From the NCBI RefSeq assembly GCF_002924445.1, contig NZ_PIGG01000031.1:310001-374000 (forward strand): a stretch of DNA of 64,000 nucleotides, read 5' to 3'. Source of the DNA: Minwuia thermotolerans (GTDB lineage: Bacteria; Pseudomonadota; Alphaproteobacteria; Minwuiales; Minwuiaceae). The notes beneath the pieces are model-generated. The model was not told where the DNA came from. It worked only from the letters and a program-made list of their open reading frames with translations, and did not search any database. The translations under genes were made by a program, and so were the position numbers. Below are positions 18,517 through 25,981 of the stretch, piece by piece. Within the stretch, counting starts at the first letter, position 1. Each line of letters begins with the position of its first letter.

Positions 18517-18954
18517 TCAGTTCCGCCCCTGACCCTTGCGCTTGCGCATCTCTTCCTGGTCCATGTCGCCCTTGCCCTTGCCCTTGCCAGCGCCCTGGCC
18601 CTGACCCTGACCCATGCCTTTACCCTGGCCCATGCCTTTGCCCTGACCCTGGCCCATGCCTTTGCCCATGCCGCGTTCCGCGGGCGGAGTCTCCGGCAGT
18701 TGCACGCCCCGCTCGGCGGCGCGCTGGCGCATGCGCTCGTGATGCTCGGCGCGGATCTGCTCGCGCTCCGCGTCGGTCGTCGCGGCGCGCATGCGGTCCC
18801 GGTGCTCGATGCGCTCCTGTTCCGTCATGAGCTGGCTGCCGAAGACCGGCGCTTCGTCGCTCGTGCCCGACTGGGCCATGGCGGTGGCAGCGCCCAATGA
18901 CAGAGCGGCCGTCAGAAACGCCGTGCGAATGATGTGAAGGGTAGTGGTTTTCAT
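18517..18954 (-). CDS. exported protein with Gly/Met/Lys/Gln low-complexity tail
   Basis: 145 residues from the ATG at 18954 with a signal peptide (IIRTAFLTAALSLGAATAMA). The middle is a charged helix rich in Glu, Arg and His (MTEQERIEHRDRMRAATTDAEREQIRAEHHERMRQ). The last 45 residues repeat GMGQGQGKG units and end KRKGQGRN. The helical part resembles small periplasmic Glu/Arg-rich proteins; no function is known. It is the last gene of the minus-strand exported-protein series. The coding repeat explains the CCCTGACCC-type DNA repeat here. Confidence 0.8.
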   Translation of the reverse strand: MKTTTLHIIRTAFLTAALSLGAATAMAQSGTSDEAPVFGSQLMTEQERIEHRDRMRAATTDAEREQIRAEHHERMRQRAAERGVQLPETPPAERGMGKGMGQGQGKGMGQGKGMGQGQGQGAGKGKGKGDMDQEEMRKRKGQGRN

Positions 18955-19015
18955 CCCGCTGTCTCCAATACTGGTGGGATGGATCCGCCATGCCGGGACT
19001 GACAATGGCGGCGTG

Positions 19016-19948
19016 TCAGTGGTCGTCTTCCTCGCCGTGGCCGGTCAGGATGCCGGCGCGTACCGTCTCCGCCTTGGCGGCGAGCGCCTGGGTGTCGGCC
19101 TCGCTCAGCGCCGGCACGCCGAGAATGGTGTTGATCGCCAGCACGCGGTCCGCGGTAACCGGGATGGTCTTGTCGGACGCGCCGCCGAACAGGATCGCGG
19201 CCAGATCGAGCGTGGTCACCGGCGTGACGCCGGGCGGGACCGCGCCCGTCTTCATCAGGTCGCGGTAGAGCCCGATGTTCTCGAGCGGGGAATCGATGCG
19301 GTCGACATTGTCGTAGTCGTTGGCCACGAGGGCGGCGAATTCCTCCGCCGACATGCTGTAGAGGGCCGCGCGCTCCGTGGTGAGGTTCGACAGCGCCTCC
19401 GTCACGGCGTGATCCAGCACGGTTCCGGGACCGCGGACGACGTTCAGCCGGCCGAGTTCGACCTCGGGGATGCCTTCCTGGGCCCAGACCGGGCGGCCGC
19501 CGCTGCGGCTGTCGCCGGATTCGAAATCGCGCTGCGCATTGCCGCCGCGGCCTTCCGCGCCGGACGTGCTGCCCTTGCCGCCGTGGTCCGCGCCGTCCTC
19601 CCCGCCGTCATCGTGGGAGTGATCGTCGCCCTCGGCATGGTCGGAGCCGCTGCCGCCGCTGCCCTTCTTGCCCTTGCTGCCGTGGTCGGAGCCGTCGTCA
19701 TGGTCGGTGTGACCTTCGCTCTCGTCCACGTCCACGCCGCCGTGGGAGTCGCTGTCGTGATCGCTGCTGCCGCCCTTCTCGCCGCGGCCGCCACGATAGC
19801 CCTTGCCGCCCTGTCCGCCCTTGCTTCCGCCCTCTTCGGCCTGCGCGGACTGAATGCCGGCGCCGCCGGCCGCCATCAGGTTCACCCCGACCGGCGCCGC
19901 CGTCAGCGCGATCGCGGCCACAGACGCCATGAGAATCGACTTGATCAT
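19016..19948 (-). CDS. exported Gly-rich, acidic protein (paralogue of the 20.1-21.3 kb protein)
   Basis: 310 residues with signal peptide MIKSILMASVAAIALTAAPVG. Residues 38-170 are low complexity: Gly/Lys-rich (GGSKGGQGGKGYRGGRGEKGG) and then Asp/His/Ser-rich (HDSDSHGGVDVDESEGHTDH). A folded domain follows from about 175, opening VELGRLNVVRGPGTVLDHAV and containing RIDSPLENIGLYRDLM and LAINTILGVPAL. The same pattern occurs in the neighbour at 20096-21322, so the two are paralogues. The Asp/His stretch could bind metal ions. The function is unknown; surface or matrix location is inferred. Confidence 0.82.
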   Translation of the reverse strand: MIKSILMASVAAIALTAAPVGVNLMAAGGAGIQSAQAEEGGSKGGQGGKGYRGGRGEKGGSSDHDSDSHGGVDVDESEGHTDHDDGSDHGSKGKKGSGGSGSDHAEGDDHSHDDGGEDGADHGGKGSTSGAEGRGGNAQRDFESGDSRSGGRPVWAQEGIPEVELGRLNVVRGPGTVLDHAVTEALSNLTTERAALYSMSAEEFAALVANDYDNVDRIDSPLENIGLYRDLMKTGAVPPGVTPVTTLDLAAILFGGASDKTIPVTADRVLAINTILGVPALSEADTQALAAKAETVRAGILTGHGEEDDH

Positions 19949-20095
19949 CTCGAACCATCCCTTGCGAACGTTTTCGGGCCCCTTCGGGGCTTCACGGCGC
20001 TCCGTCCCGGAAACGGGGGCGGAGGGCGATGAAGCGCGGGCGAGGGAAGGACGGGACCGGCGGGCTCGGTTGAGCGCCGCCGGCCGGTCTCCGCG

Positions 20096-21322
20096 TCAGT
20101 TGGTGGTCGCGGCGGGAACCTCGTACTCGTGGATGTAGTTGATGACTGCGCGGGAGTCGTCGACGGCCAGGGTGTACCCTGCCGCGGCGGTGCCCGAGGC
20201 GTCCTCGCCGTCGAAAACGGCGTCGAAGATGTTCACAGTCTGCACGGTCCAGGTGCCGTCGCCCTCGGGATCGATGAGAACCTCGGCAGTGACGTCGCCA
20301 AAGATCGTCTCGCGGTCGTAGCTGACGCTTGTCAGGTCGATGTACTCACCCGCCGCCGGATCGTTCACACCCAGCAGATTGTTGACGTACATCACCGCAT
20401 CGAGCGTCAACGTGGTGAACTTGTCCGCGGTCGCGGCCAGCAGCACCGCCGCAGACTGCAGATCGGCCGCGGTCATCTGACCATCGACCAGGTTGGCGAA
20501 CTTCGACGTGACGACCGTGTTGGTCAGACCGTCGATCGTGCCGTCCGCCATCAGGTCGATGTAGAGGGCCATGTTCTCGATCGGCGAATCGATGGTCTTC
20601 CATTCGCCGTCGATCAGGACGACCAGCCGGCCGGCGGCGTCGGTGGTGACGTCGGTGGCGGCGTTCAGCGCGGTCAGCGCCTCGGCGAGCGCGCGGTCGG
20701 TCACCTTGTCGGGCGACCGCGCGACATTGAGCCGGCTCAGCTCGACTTCCTGCACCAGGGACTCGTCGATCGGGTGACCTTCCTCGTCCAGCGGGATCAG
20801 GTTGCCGTCGGCGTCGATCGGCTGCGGCACGTAGATGGTGCCATGCTCGTCGGTGACGATTTCCTTCAGGATCGGCTCGCCGTTCTCGTCACGCAGGATG
20901 ACGTAGAGATCGCCATAGAGATCGCCGAAATCCGTTTCCGGTTTGCCCCCGCCAGGCTTCTCGGCGCCGCGCCCGGCCCAGGCCGGACGGTCCGATTCCG
21001 GATCGCCCTCGCCCGCATTCGGGTTACCGCCCTGGCCCTGACCGGCCCAGTCAGGCTTGTCTGAGTCCTCGCCGTCGTCGGCCGTGGTGCCGACATCGAC
21101 ACCGCCCTTGCTGCCGCCCTGGCCCTGGCCACCCTGGCCGCCGGCGCCCTGGCCCTGGCCGCCTTCGCCGCCGCGGCGATCGCCGCTGCCGCCCTGGCCC
21201 TTGCCGCCCTGCTGGGCGGAGGCGGTGGAGAAGCCCAGATCGCCATCGGCGATCCGTTCAATTGCGACCGGCGCCGCCATCAGCGCGGCGATGGCCACAG
21301 AAGCCATGAGTACTTTTTTCAT
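20096..21322 (-). CDS. exported Gly-rich protein (paralogue of the 19.0-19.9 kb protein)
   Basis: 408 residues; signal peptide MKKVLMASVAIAALMAAPVA. Residues 37-75 are a GQG/GGQ repeat tract (QGGKGQGGSGDRRGGEGG onwards). An acidic linker with SDKPDWAGQGQG and SDRPAWAGRG repeats follows. The C-terminal domain opens VELSRLNVARSPDKVTDRAL and carries TIDSPIENMALYIDLMADG and MYVNNLLGVND, matching its neighbour. A perfect TTGAT-N4-ATCAA box lies 130 bases upstream of the ATG. The gene was probably duplicated within the cluster. The function is unknown. Confidence 0.84.
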   Translation of the reverse strand: MKKVLMASVAIAALMAAPVAIERIADGDLGFSTASAQQGGKGQGGSGDRRGGEGGQGQGAGGQGGQGQGGSKGGVDVGTTADDGEDSDKPDWAGQGQGGNPNAGEGDPESDRPAWAGRGAEKPGGGKPETDFGDLYGDLYVILRDENGEPILKEIVTDEHGTIYVPQPIDADGNLIPLDEEGHPIDESLVQEVELSRLNVARSPDKVTDRALAEALTALNAATDVTTDAAGRLVVLIDGEWKTIDSPIENMALYIDLMADGTIDGLTNTVVTSKFANLVDGQMTAADLQSAAVLLAATADKFTTLTLDAVMYVNNLLGVNDPAAGEYIDLTSVSYDRETIFGDVTAEVLIDPEGDGTWTVQTVNIFDAVFDGEDASGTAAAGYTLAVDDSRAVINYIHEYEVPAATTN

Positions 21323-21451
21323 TTCCGTCTACCCTTCCTATCTTTCGTGAGGGCCGATCACCCGGCCCGCAAGGACGTTCATTTACTTTTCCATGCGGGC
21401 ATCGTTTCGTTCTACGAGAGCGATTTTTACATTTTTTTCACCGAACACTTG

Positions 21452-21465
21452 TTGATTCAGATCAA
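21452..21465. promoter_or_regulatory. FNR/Crp-type box TTGATTCAGATCAA
   Basis: A perfect TTGAT-N4-ATCAA palindrome (extended to GTTGAT...ATCAAC) 130 bases upstream of the Gly-rich gene starting at 21322. The FNR-family consensus is identical. The Crp/Fnr gene at 24703-25455 is an obvious candidate regulator. Confidence 0.65.
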
Positions 21466-21475
21466 CCGGTCCGGG

Positions 21476-21961
21476 TTATTTTTTCAGAATGTTGGACTCC
21501 ACGCCGCCCGGACCCGGCCGGTCGCAGAGAAAGCCCTCGCCGCTGGAGCCGCCGCCGGTCGCGCCGGTTCCCGTGGCGCCGGGCGTGTTGTGGTCATCGG
21601 TATCGTGATTGCCGCCTGTGCCGCCGGTTCCACCGGTGCCGCCGGTCCCGCCGTCTCCACCCTGGCGCCCCGGGCCGAAGCCGCCCGCGCCGGTGTGGTC
21701 CTGATAGGGGCAGTTGGGATTCGGGCCGGTGTGGCTGCGGCCACTGCCGTCACCATGACCACCGCCCTGGCCATGACCGCCTTGGCCATGACCGCCCTGA
21801 CCCTGACCGCCACCACTGTGGTTCTCGTCATCGTGATCGTCAGCCGCGAAAGCCGGCGACGTGAACTGGATGCCGCCATTGTCGACAACGGCGAAGCCGG
21901 CACCGAACAGCATCGGCAGGGCGATGGCGGCGGAAGCCAGCATGCGGAACTTGATGCTCAT
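21476..21961 (-). CDS. exported Gly/His-rich protein
   Basis: 161 residues with signal peptide (MLASAAIALPMLFGAGFAVV). After it come an acidic-His patch (ADDHDDENHSGGGQGQGG), GHGQGG repeats, a Thr-Gly repeat (GGTGGTGGTGGTGG) and a short end with two Cys (NPNCPYQD; GFLCDRPGPGG). It lacks the folded C-terminal domain of its neighbours. It lies 58 bases downstream of the gene at 22020-22757 and is probably cotranscribed with it. Composition suggests an extracellular matrix or metal-binding role; this is not shown. Confidence 0.78.
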   Translation of the reverse strand: MSIKFRMLASAAIALPMLFGAGFAVVDNGGIQFTSPAFAADDHDDENHSGGGQGQGGHGQGGHGQGGGHGDGSGRSHTGPNPNCPYQDHTGAGGFGPGRQGGDGGTGGTGGTGGTGGNHDTDDHNTPGATGTGATGGGSSGEGFLCDRPGPGGVESNILKK

Positions 21962-22019
21962 GTCTTGATACTCCTGAGTGAATGCGTTTGTCGGACCGCG
22001 CCGCCTGCAGGTACCCGGA

Positions 22020-22757
22020 TCAGCCTTCCCGGGCGTCCATGTAGCGGCCGACGGAGTCGACGATTTCCTTCGTCTGCGTCTCGGTCGCCGAGACGCAGAG
22101 CAGCGAATTGACCCGTGCGACCAGCTGATCCGTCACCTGCCGCGTGCTGAGCAATGCCAGGTAAATGCCCGCCATGTTCGTGTCCGGTTGGGTGCTCTCG
22201 AGTTCCTCCTGGTAGTTGCTGAGGAGGTAGAGGCCGGTACGGGCATCGCCGGGATCGAAGCCCGGCGCCACGAAGCTCTGGGCAGCGTTCAGCCGACGCA
22301 GATTGGCGCCGTCGAAACGCTCCTCCGCGGTCATGCGGCCGCGCAGGAAGTCGGCGCAGCGGTCGGCGGCGAACTCGGTCTTCTCGCCGCCGCGCGGGTT
22401 GCCGATGATGATGTCGCGCAGCGCCTCCTCGCTCGGCGGCTCGGTCGGCGTGTCGCCGCCACCATCTCCGGCGCCGCCGCCGAAACGCTGCTGGTTGACG
22501 CCGCCCGGACCCGTGCTCGCGCCAGACTGCGTGGCCGTGCCCTGGCCTGCGGTCGAGCCGACATTCCCGGTGCCCTGCTGGCCCGAATTGCCCGACGGCG
22601 CCGTGCCGCCGGCGGTCGGCCCCTGGCCCTCGCCCTGCTTGCGTTGCGCAAGTGATGTATCGACGAGCAGCGCGCTGACCGAAACGCCGATCGCGAGCGC
22701 CATCAGAGCCTGGCGGAAATTGAATGTTCTGGCGGTGTCGCCTCGTTGCCTGCCCAT
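22020..22757 (-). CDS. exported Gly-rich protein with conserved C-terminal domain
   Basis: 245 residues. An N-terminal hydrophobic signal (LMALAIGVSVSALLVDTSLAQ) follows a short basic start. Residues 40-105 are Gly/Gln/Thr low complexity (GQGTATQSGASTGPGGVNQQ). The C-terminal domain has NLRRLNAAQSFVAPGFDPG, NMAGIYLALLSTRQ and VNSLLCVSATETQTKEIVD. This is a distant match to the RLNxxxSP...NMALYxxLM...NNLLGV pattern of the two larger paralogues. A perfect TTGAT-N4-ATCAA box lies 69 bases upstream, ideal for activation by an FNR-type protein. Confidence 0.8.
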   Translation of the reverse strand: MGRQRGDTARTFNFRQALMALAIGVSVSALLVDTSLAQRKQGEGQGPTAGGTAPSGNSGQQGTGNVGSTAGQGTATQSGASTGPGGVNQQRFGGGAGDGGGDTPTEPPSEEALRDIIIGNPRGGEKTEFAADRCADFLRGRMTAEERFDGANLRRLNAAQSFVAPGFDPGDARTGLYLLSNYQEELESTQPDTNMAGIYLALLSTRQVTDQLVARVNSLLCVSATETQTKEIVDSVGRYMDAREG

Positions 22758-22825
22758 CGTAGGATCCTCGCAAGTCGCGTCTGTGGTTGACGCGCGGAAC
22801 CTACGAGCGGGCGTGCCCGTTCACC

Positions 22826-22839
22826 TTGATGCAGATCAA
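22826..22839. promoter_or_regulatory. FNR/Crp-type box TTGATGCAGATCAA
   Basis: A perfect TTGAT-N4-ATCAA palindrome 69 bases upstream of the gene starting at 22757, between it and the beta-barrel gene. The N4 spacer (GCAG) differs by one base from that of the box at 21452 (TCAG). Confidence 0.7.
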
Positions 22840-22922
22840 TTGAATCCGAATTCTACAAAAATCACGCGTGCAATGGGACGCGGAGCGCCCGCTGGGGCCA
22901 GACATCGAGCCGGCCTATCGGC

Positions 22923-24509
22923 TCAGTACTGGGCGCCGAAGCGCAGGAAGACCTGATTGCGCGTGAAGTCGGCGCCGACCACGTCGCTTTCGCGGAACTG
23001 GTGGCGCAGGTCGCCGGCAACGAAGAAGTTGCGGTTGATGCGGTAACGCAGGCCCGCGCCAAACTCGTAGTCATGATCGGTCCGGTTGGCGCCCTCGAAG
23101 GCGCTGACGCCATAGGTGGCCAGTCCGCTCAGCAGCAGATCCTGGGTGATGTCGTACTCGGCCGTCAGGCCTCCGCCCGTGAAGTTGTAGTGGGACGCAC
23201 CGTTGACGGTGGTGTCGCTGATGGAGCGGCTGACCCAGCTCCTCAGCGTCAGCTCCGGCGTGGTGTTCCAGGTCAGGCTGGCGTCGAGGGCCGGCGTGGT
23301 TTCGCTGTCGAAGGCCTGGTCCTCGAAATTCCGGTACATCACGCCGGCGGCGACATCGAGGAACAGCTCGCCCGAAATCTCGTAGGTCGCGCCGGCCTTG
23401 AAGGTGTAGCCGGCGGAATCGCGGTCGAAGCCGTTGTCGTCGACGTCCGCATTGTAGCGCCGGTAATCGGCGATGGCCTCGGCATAGGGCTCGAGCTGCG
23501 GGCTGAGACGATAGGCGACCAGCGCGCCCGCCGAAACGAGATTGCGGTCGCGGTCGTCGTTGTTGATGACGCCGCCGCCGCCGAGCGGCGTGTCGTCGAA
23601 GTCCAGATGCTCGACCGTGCCGCCAAGCCTGAGCCGCGTCTTGCCGAAGCCCTGGGCAAGGCCCGCGAAGGCCCGCGACTGGCTGTAGCGCGTCGGCTCG
23701 GCGCCGTTCTGGTCGTCAGGCGATTCCCGGTCCTCGTGGAATGCGCCGTGCAGGGCGCCGCCGAACAGCTTGGTCCGGTCGGTCACGTCCAGCCTGCCCT
23801 CGCCCGAGGCCCAGTAGTCCACCGAGTTCTCGTCGTCGTTCTCGCGATAGCGCACGACGTCGACATGCCCCTGCAGGAACGCAGCGTGACGTTCCCAGTC
23901 CGACTGGACGAAGACATGCGGCCCGATGACGAGGGCCACGTCGTCGACCTCATTGTTAGCGTTGCCGAAGATGTTGTCGTCGTAATAGGTCGAGACCTGC
24001 ACTTCCGGATAGACGATCATGTTGCCGACCCGGACGCCGAGCGGCGCGACCTGGCGCTCGGGCTGCGGCGCCGTCGTCTTGCGGTCGCCTTCGGGACGTT
24101 CGGTGTACTGCCCGGTCCCGGCGACCGACGGGTCGGTGATGGCGACCTTTGTCACTGCGTCGCCAGCCGCGCTGATCACTGCCTGCTCGGCTTCGGCAGG
24201 CGCGGCCGCGCCGATCACCGCCACGATTTCGCGATAGACGGGCAGGTTGGCGCCCCGGTACTGCCGAACCTGAACAGCCGCTGCACGCGCCAGCGCCGCC
24301 GCCGAATCAGGCGTCGCAGCCAGGGCAGGATCGGCCGCCAGCACCGCGCGCAGTTCGCACAGCAGCACGCCGGGACCGCCTTCCGCGGCCTCCGCGAGGC
24401 GCGATTCCACCGCAGGTGCGATCTGGCCGGCGTCCTGCGCCGCCGCCATCAAGGGCGCGTACGCCGCCGCGCCGAGACCAAGCATGACCGCTATTGCGAA
24501 AGGTTTCAT
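22923..24509 (-). CDS. outer-membrane beta-barrel protein (BBP2_2-like)
   Basis: 528 residues from the ATG at 24509, which begins a signal peptide (MKPFAIAVMLGLGAAAYAPLMAAA). A periplasmic helical domain (25-150) precedes the barrel. The barrel starts with the family hallmark VGNMIVYPEVQVSTYYDDNIF and VFVQSDWERHAAFLQGHVD, alternates hydrophobic strands, and ends FLRFGAQY with a terminal aromatic residue as expected for BAM substrates. BBP2-like barrels are often linked to exopolysaccharide or surface-structure export. It is the first of the minus-strand exported series, so it may serve the Gly-rich proteins; this is inference. Confidence 0.88.
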   Translation of the reverse strand: MKPFAIAVMLGLGAAAYAPLMAAAQDAGQIAPAVESRLAEAAEGGPGVLLCELRAVLAADPALAATPDSAAALARAAAVQVRQYRGANLPVYREIVAVIGAAAPAEAEQAVISAAGDAVTKVAITDPSVAGTGQYTERPEGDRKTTAPQPERQVAPLGVRVGNMIVYPEVQVSTYYDDNIFGNANNEVDDVALVIGPHVFVQSDWERHAAFLQGHVDVVRYRENDDENSVDYWASGEGRLDVTDRTKLFGGALHGAFHEDRESPDDQNGAEPTRYSQSRAFAGLAQGFGKTRLRLGGTVEHLDFDDTPLGGGGVINNDDRDRNLVSAGALVAYRLSPQLEPYAEAIADYRRYNADVDDNGFDRDSAGYTFKAGATYEISGELFLDVAAGVMYRNFEDQAFDSETTPALDASLTWNTTPELTLRSWVSRSISDTTVNGASHYNFTGGGLTAEYDITQDLLLSGLATYGVSAFEGANRTDHDYEFGAGLRYRINRNFFVAGDLRHQFRESDVVGADFTRNQVFLRFGAQY

Positions 24510-24702
24510 CGGTACTGGTATTCCCCTCGATGCGTTGTAGAATTTGATAGGCAAGCCGCATGGCAAGGTCAATCTCGCATGAGCTATGCGGACAAGGCGT
24601 CTCGCCGCAACCGCCGCACTGTCGCATTATTGCCGCAGCAAGGCTCAAGCCTGACCTATATGACGGAATTTCCACACCCTATGGAGGAGACCTGAGCGGC
24701 AG

Positions 24703-25455
24703 ATGACGCGGATGAGCACCCATGCGGAACTCGTGACCTGTCGGGCCTGCCCGGTCCGCCGGCTTGCGCTGTTCAGCCCGTTTTCCGACGATGAACTGGA
24801 CGCGGTGTCCCGCCTCCGCCGCGGCATGCGCCATGTCGGCGAAGGCGAGGAGATCGCCAAACCCGATCGCCGCGGGGACGAACTCTACACGCTGTTCTCC
24901 GGCTGGGCCCTTCGCTACCGCGACTTTGGCGACGGGGAGCGGCACATCGCCAGCATCTATCTGCCTGGCGATTTCATCGACGTGACAGTGGCGATTCAAA
25001 CCGACAACCATTACGGCGTCACCGCCGTCACACCTGCAACGCTGTGCGTCTTTCCGCGCGGGGAAATGATGCGCCGCATGGAGGATTTCCCGCGACTCGC
25101 CATGGCGCTCGCCTGGCTCTCGGCGCGAGAGGCCTCCGCGAGCCGGGAAGCGATGCTGGCGGCCGGACACCTGTCAGCCTATCAGCGCGTCGGTCACATG
25201 CTGCTGGATATCCACACCCGGATGCGCTGGCGCGACGGCGTCAGGGACGGCAGTTGCCGCTTTCCCCTGCGCCAGCAGGACATCGCCGACCATCTCGGCC
25301 TCAGCACCGAGCACGTGAACCGCGTATTGAGGGAACTGCGCGACAAGGAACTGGCGCAGATCAGCGAACGTCGGCTGACGATCCCGGACACCCACGCCCT
25401 GGCCCGCCTGGTGGACTGGGACGACGCCTACCTGGCGCCCCGGCCGATCTTCTGA
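24703..25455 (+). CDS. Crp/Fnr-family regulator with a degenerate FNR cysteine set
   Basis: 250 residues. A cyclic-nucleotide-binding-like beta-roll (25-130: GEGEEIAKPDRRGDELYTLFSG; ASIYLPGDFID) is joined by a dimerisation helix to a winged helix. The recognition helix is LSTEHVNRVLREL, with the Glu and Arg used by FNR to read TTGAT. Cys13, Cys16 and Cys115 align with three of the four FNR cluster ligands (C20, C23, C122), but the C29 position is Ala22. It is divergent from the beta-barrel gene, with two perfect FNR boxes nearby. It may respond to oxygen or redox state, or may have lost the cluster. Confidence 0.9.
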   Translation: MTRMSTHAELVTCRACPVRRLALFSPFSDDELDAVSRLRRGMRHVGEGEEIAKPDRRGDELYTLFSGWALRYRDFGDGERHIASIYLPGDFIDVTVAIQTDNHYGVTAVTPATLCVFPRGEMMRRMEDFPRLAMALAWLSAREASASREAMLAAGHLSAYQRVGHMLLDIHTRMRWRDGVRDGSCRFPLRQQDIADHLGLSTEHVNRVLRELRDKELAQISERRLTIPDTHALARLVDWDDAYLAPRPIF

Positions 25456-25531
25456 GGCGCCACCGCGCCCCGACTCCGGGCAGCGCCAGCGCTACATCGA
25501 GGACTCGAAGCGGAGCAGGTCAGCGGCTGTT

Positions 25532-25900
25532 TCAGACCGCCGAAAGGATATTCCTCAGCTTCGCGGCGCGCACCGGCTTGGGAATGATCTCGCGCATGTC
25601 GAGATTGGCAATCTGGCCGATCTGGAAGGCCATCTGGCAGATTCGGGCGTCATAGCCGCTGAATATGAAGATGCCGGACCGGCACTGTCGCTGCGCCAGC
25701 GCCTGCAGCAGCTCCACCCCGTCGGTTTCCGGCATGGTCAGATCGAGCATGATGACGTCGGGCCGGTGCTGATCGAAGCAGCGCAGAAACCCGGCCGCCT
25801 CGGTTTGCGTGTGAACCTCGTAGCCGAGATCCTCCGCGACCTTCCGGACGAAATGCCCGATCCCGGGATCGTCGTCGATCAGAAGAAGTTTCTTCGTCAT
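25532..25900 (-). CDS. single-domain response regulator
   Basis: 122 residues starting at the ATG at 25900, with AGGAG seven bases upstream. It is a receiver domain only: acidic pocket LLLIDDDPGI, phospho-acceptor Asp53 in VIMLDLTMPETDG, and Lys108 in EIIPKPV. There is no output domain. It is the last gene after two large kinases transcribed in the same direction (82-bp gap), so it is a likely phosphorelay partner of them. Confidence 0.9.
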   Translation of the reverse strand: MTKKLLLIDDDPGIGHFVRKVAEDLGYEVHTQTEAAGFLRCFDQHRPDVIMLDLTMPETDGVELLQALAQRQCRSGIFIFSGYDARICQMAFQIGQIANLDMREIIPKPVRAAKLRNILSAV

Positions 25901-25981
25901 CAAATGCTCCTGCTTCCCAACGCGGAAAACGATACGAACGCCAGACACATGCGGGGCCTACGGCGGAACTCCGGGGATGGC

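Noticed and set aside
18412-18900. Plus-strand frame encoding Leu/Ala-rich repeats resembling membrane helices
   Set aside because: It is the reverse reading of the GMGQGQGKG repeats of the exported protein on the minus strand.
19976-19995. GCCCC-TTC-GGGGC hairpin between two Gly-rich genes as a terminator
   Set aside because: The stem is only five bases and there is no T-run on the minus strand; it may be chance in GC-rich DNA.
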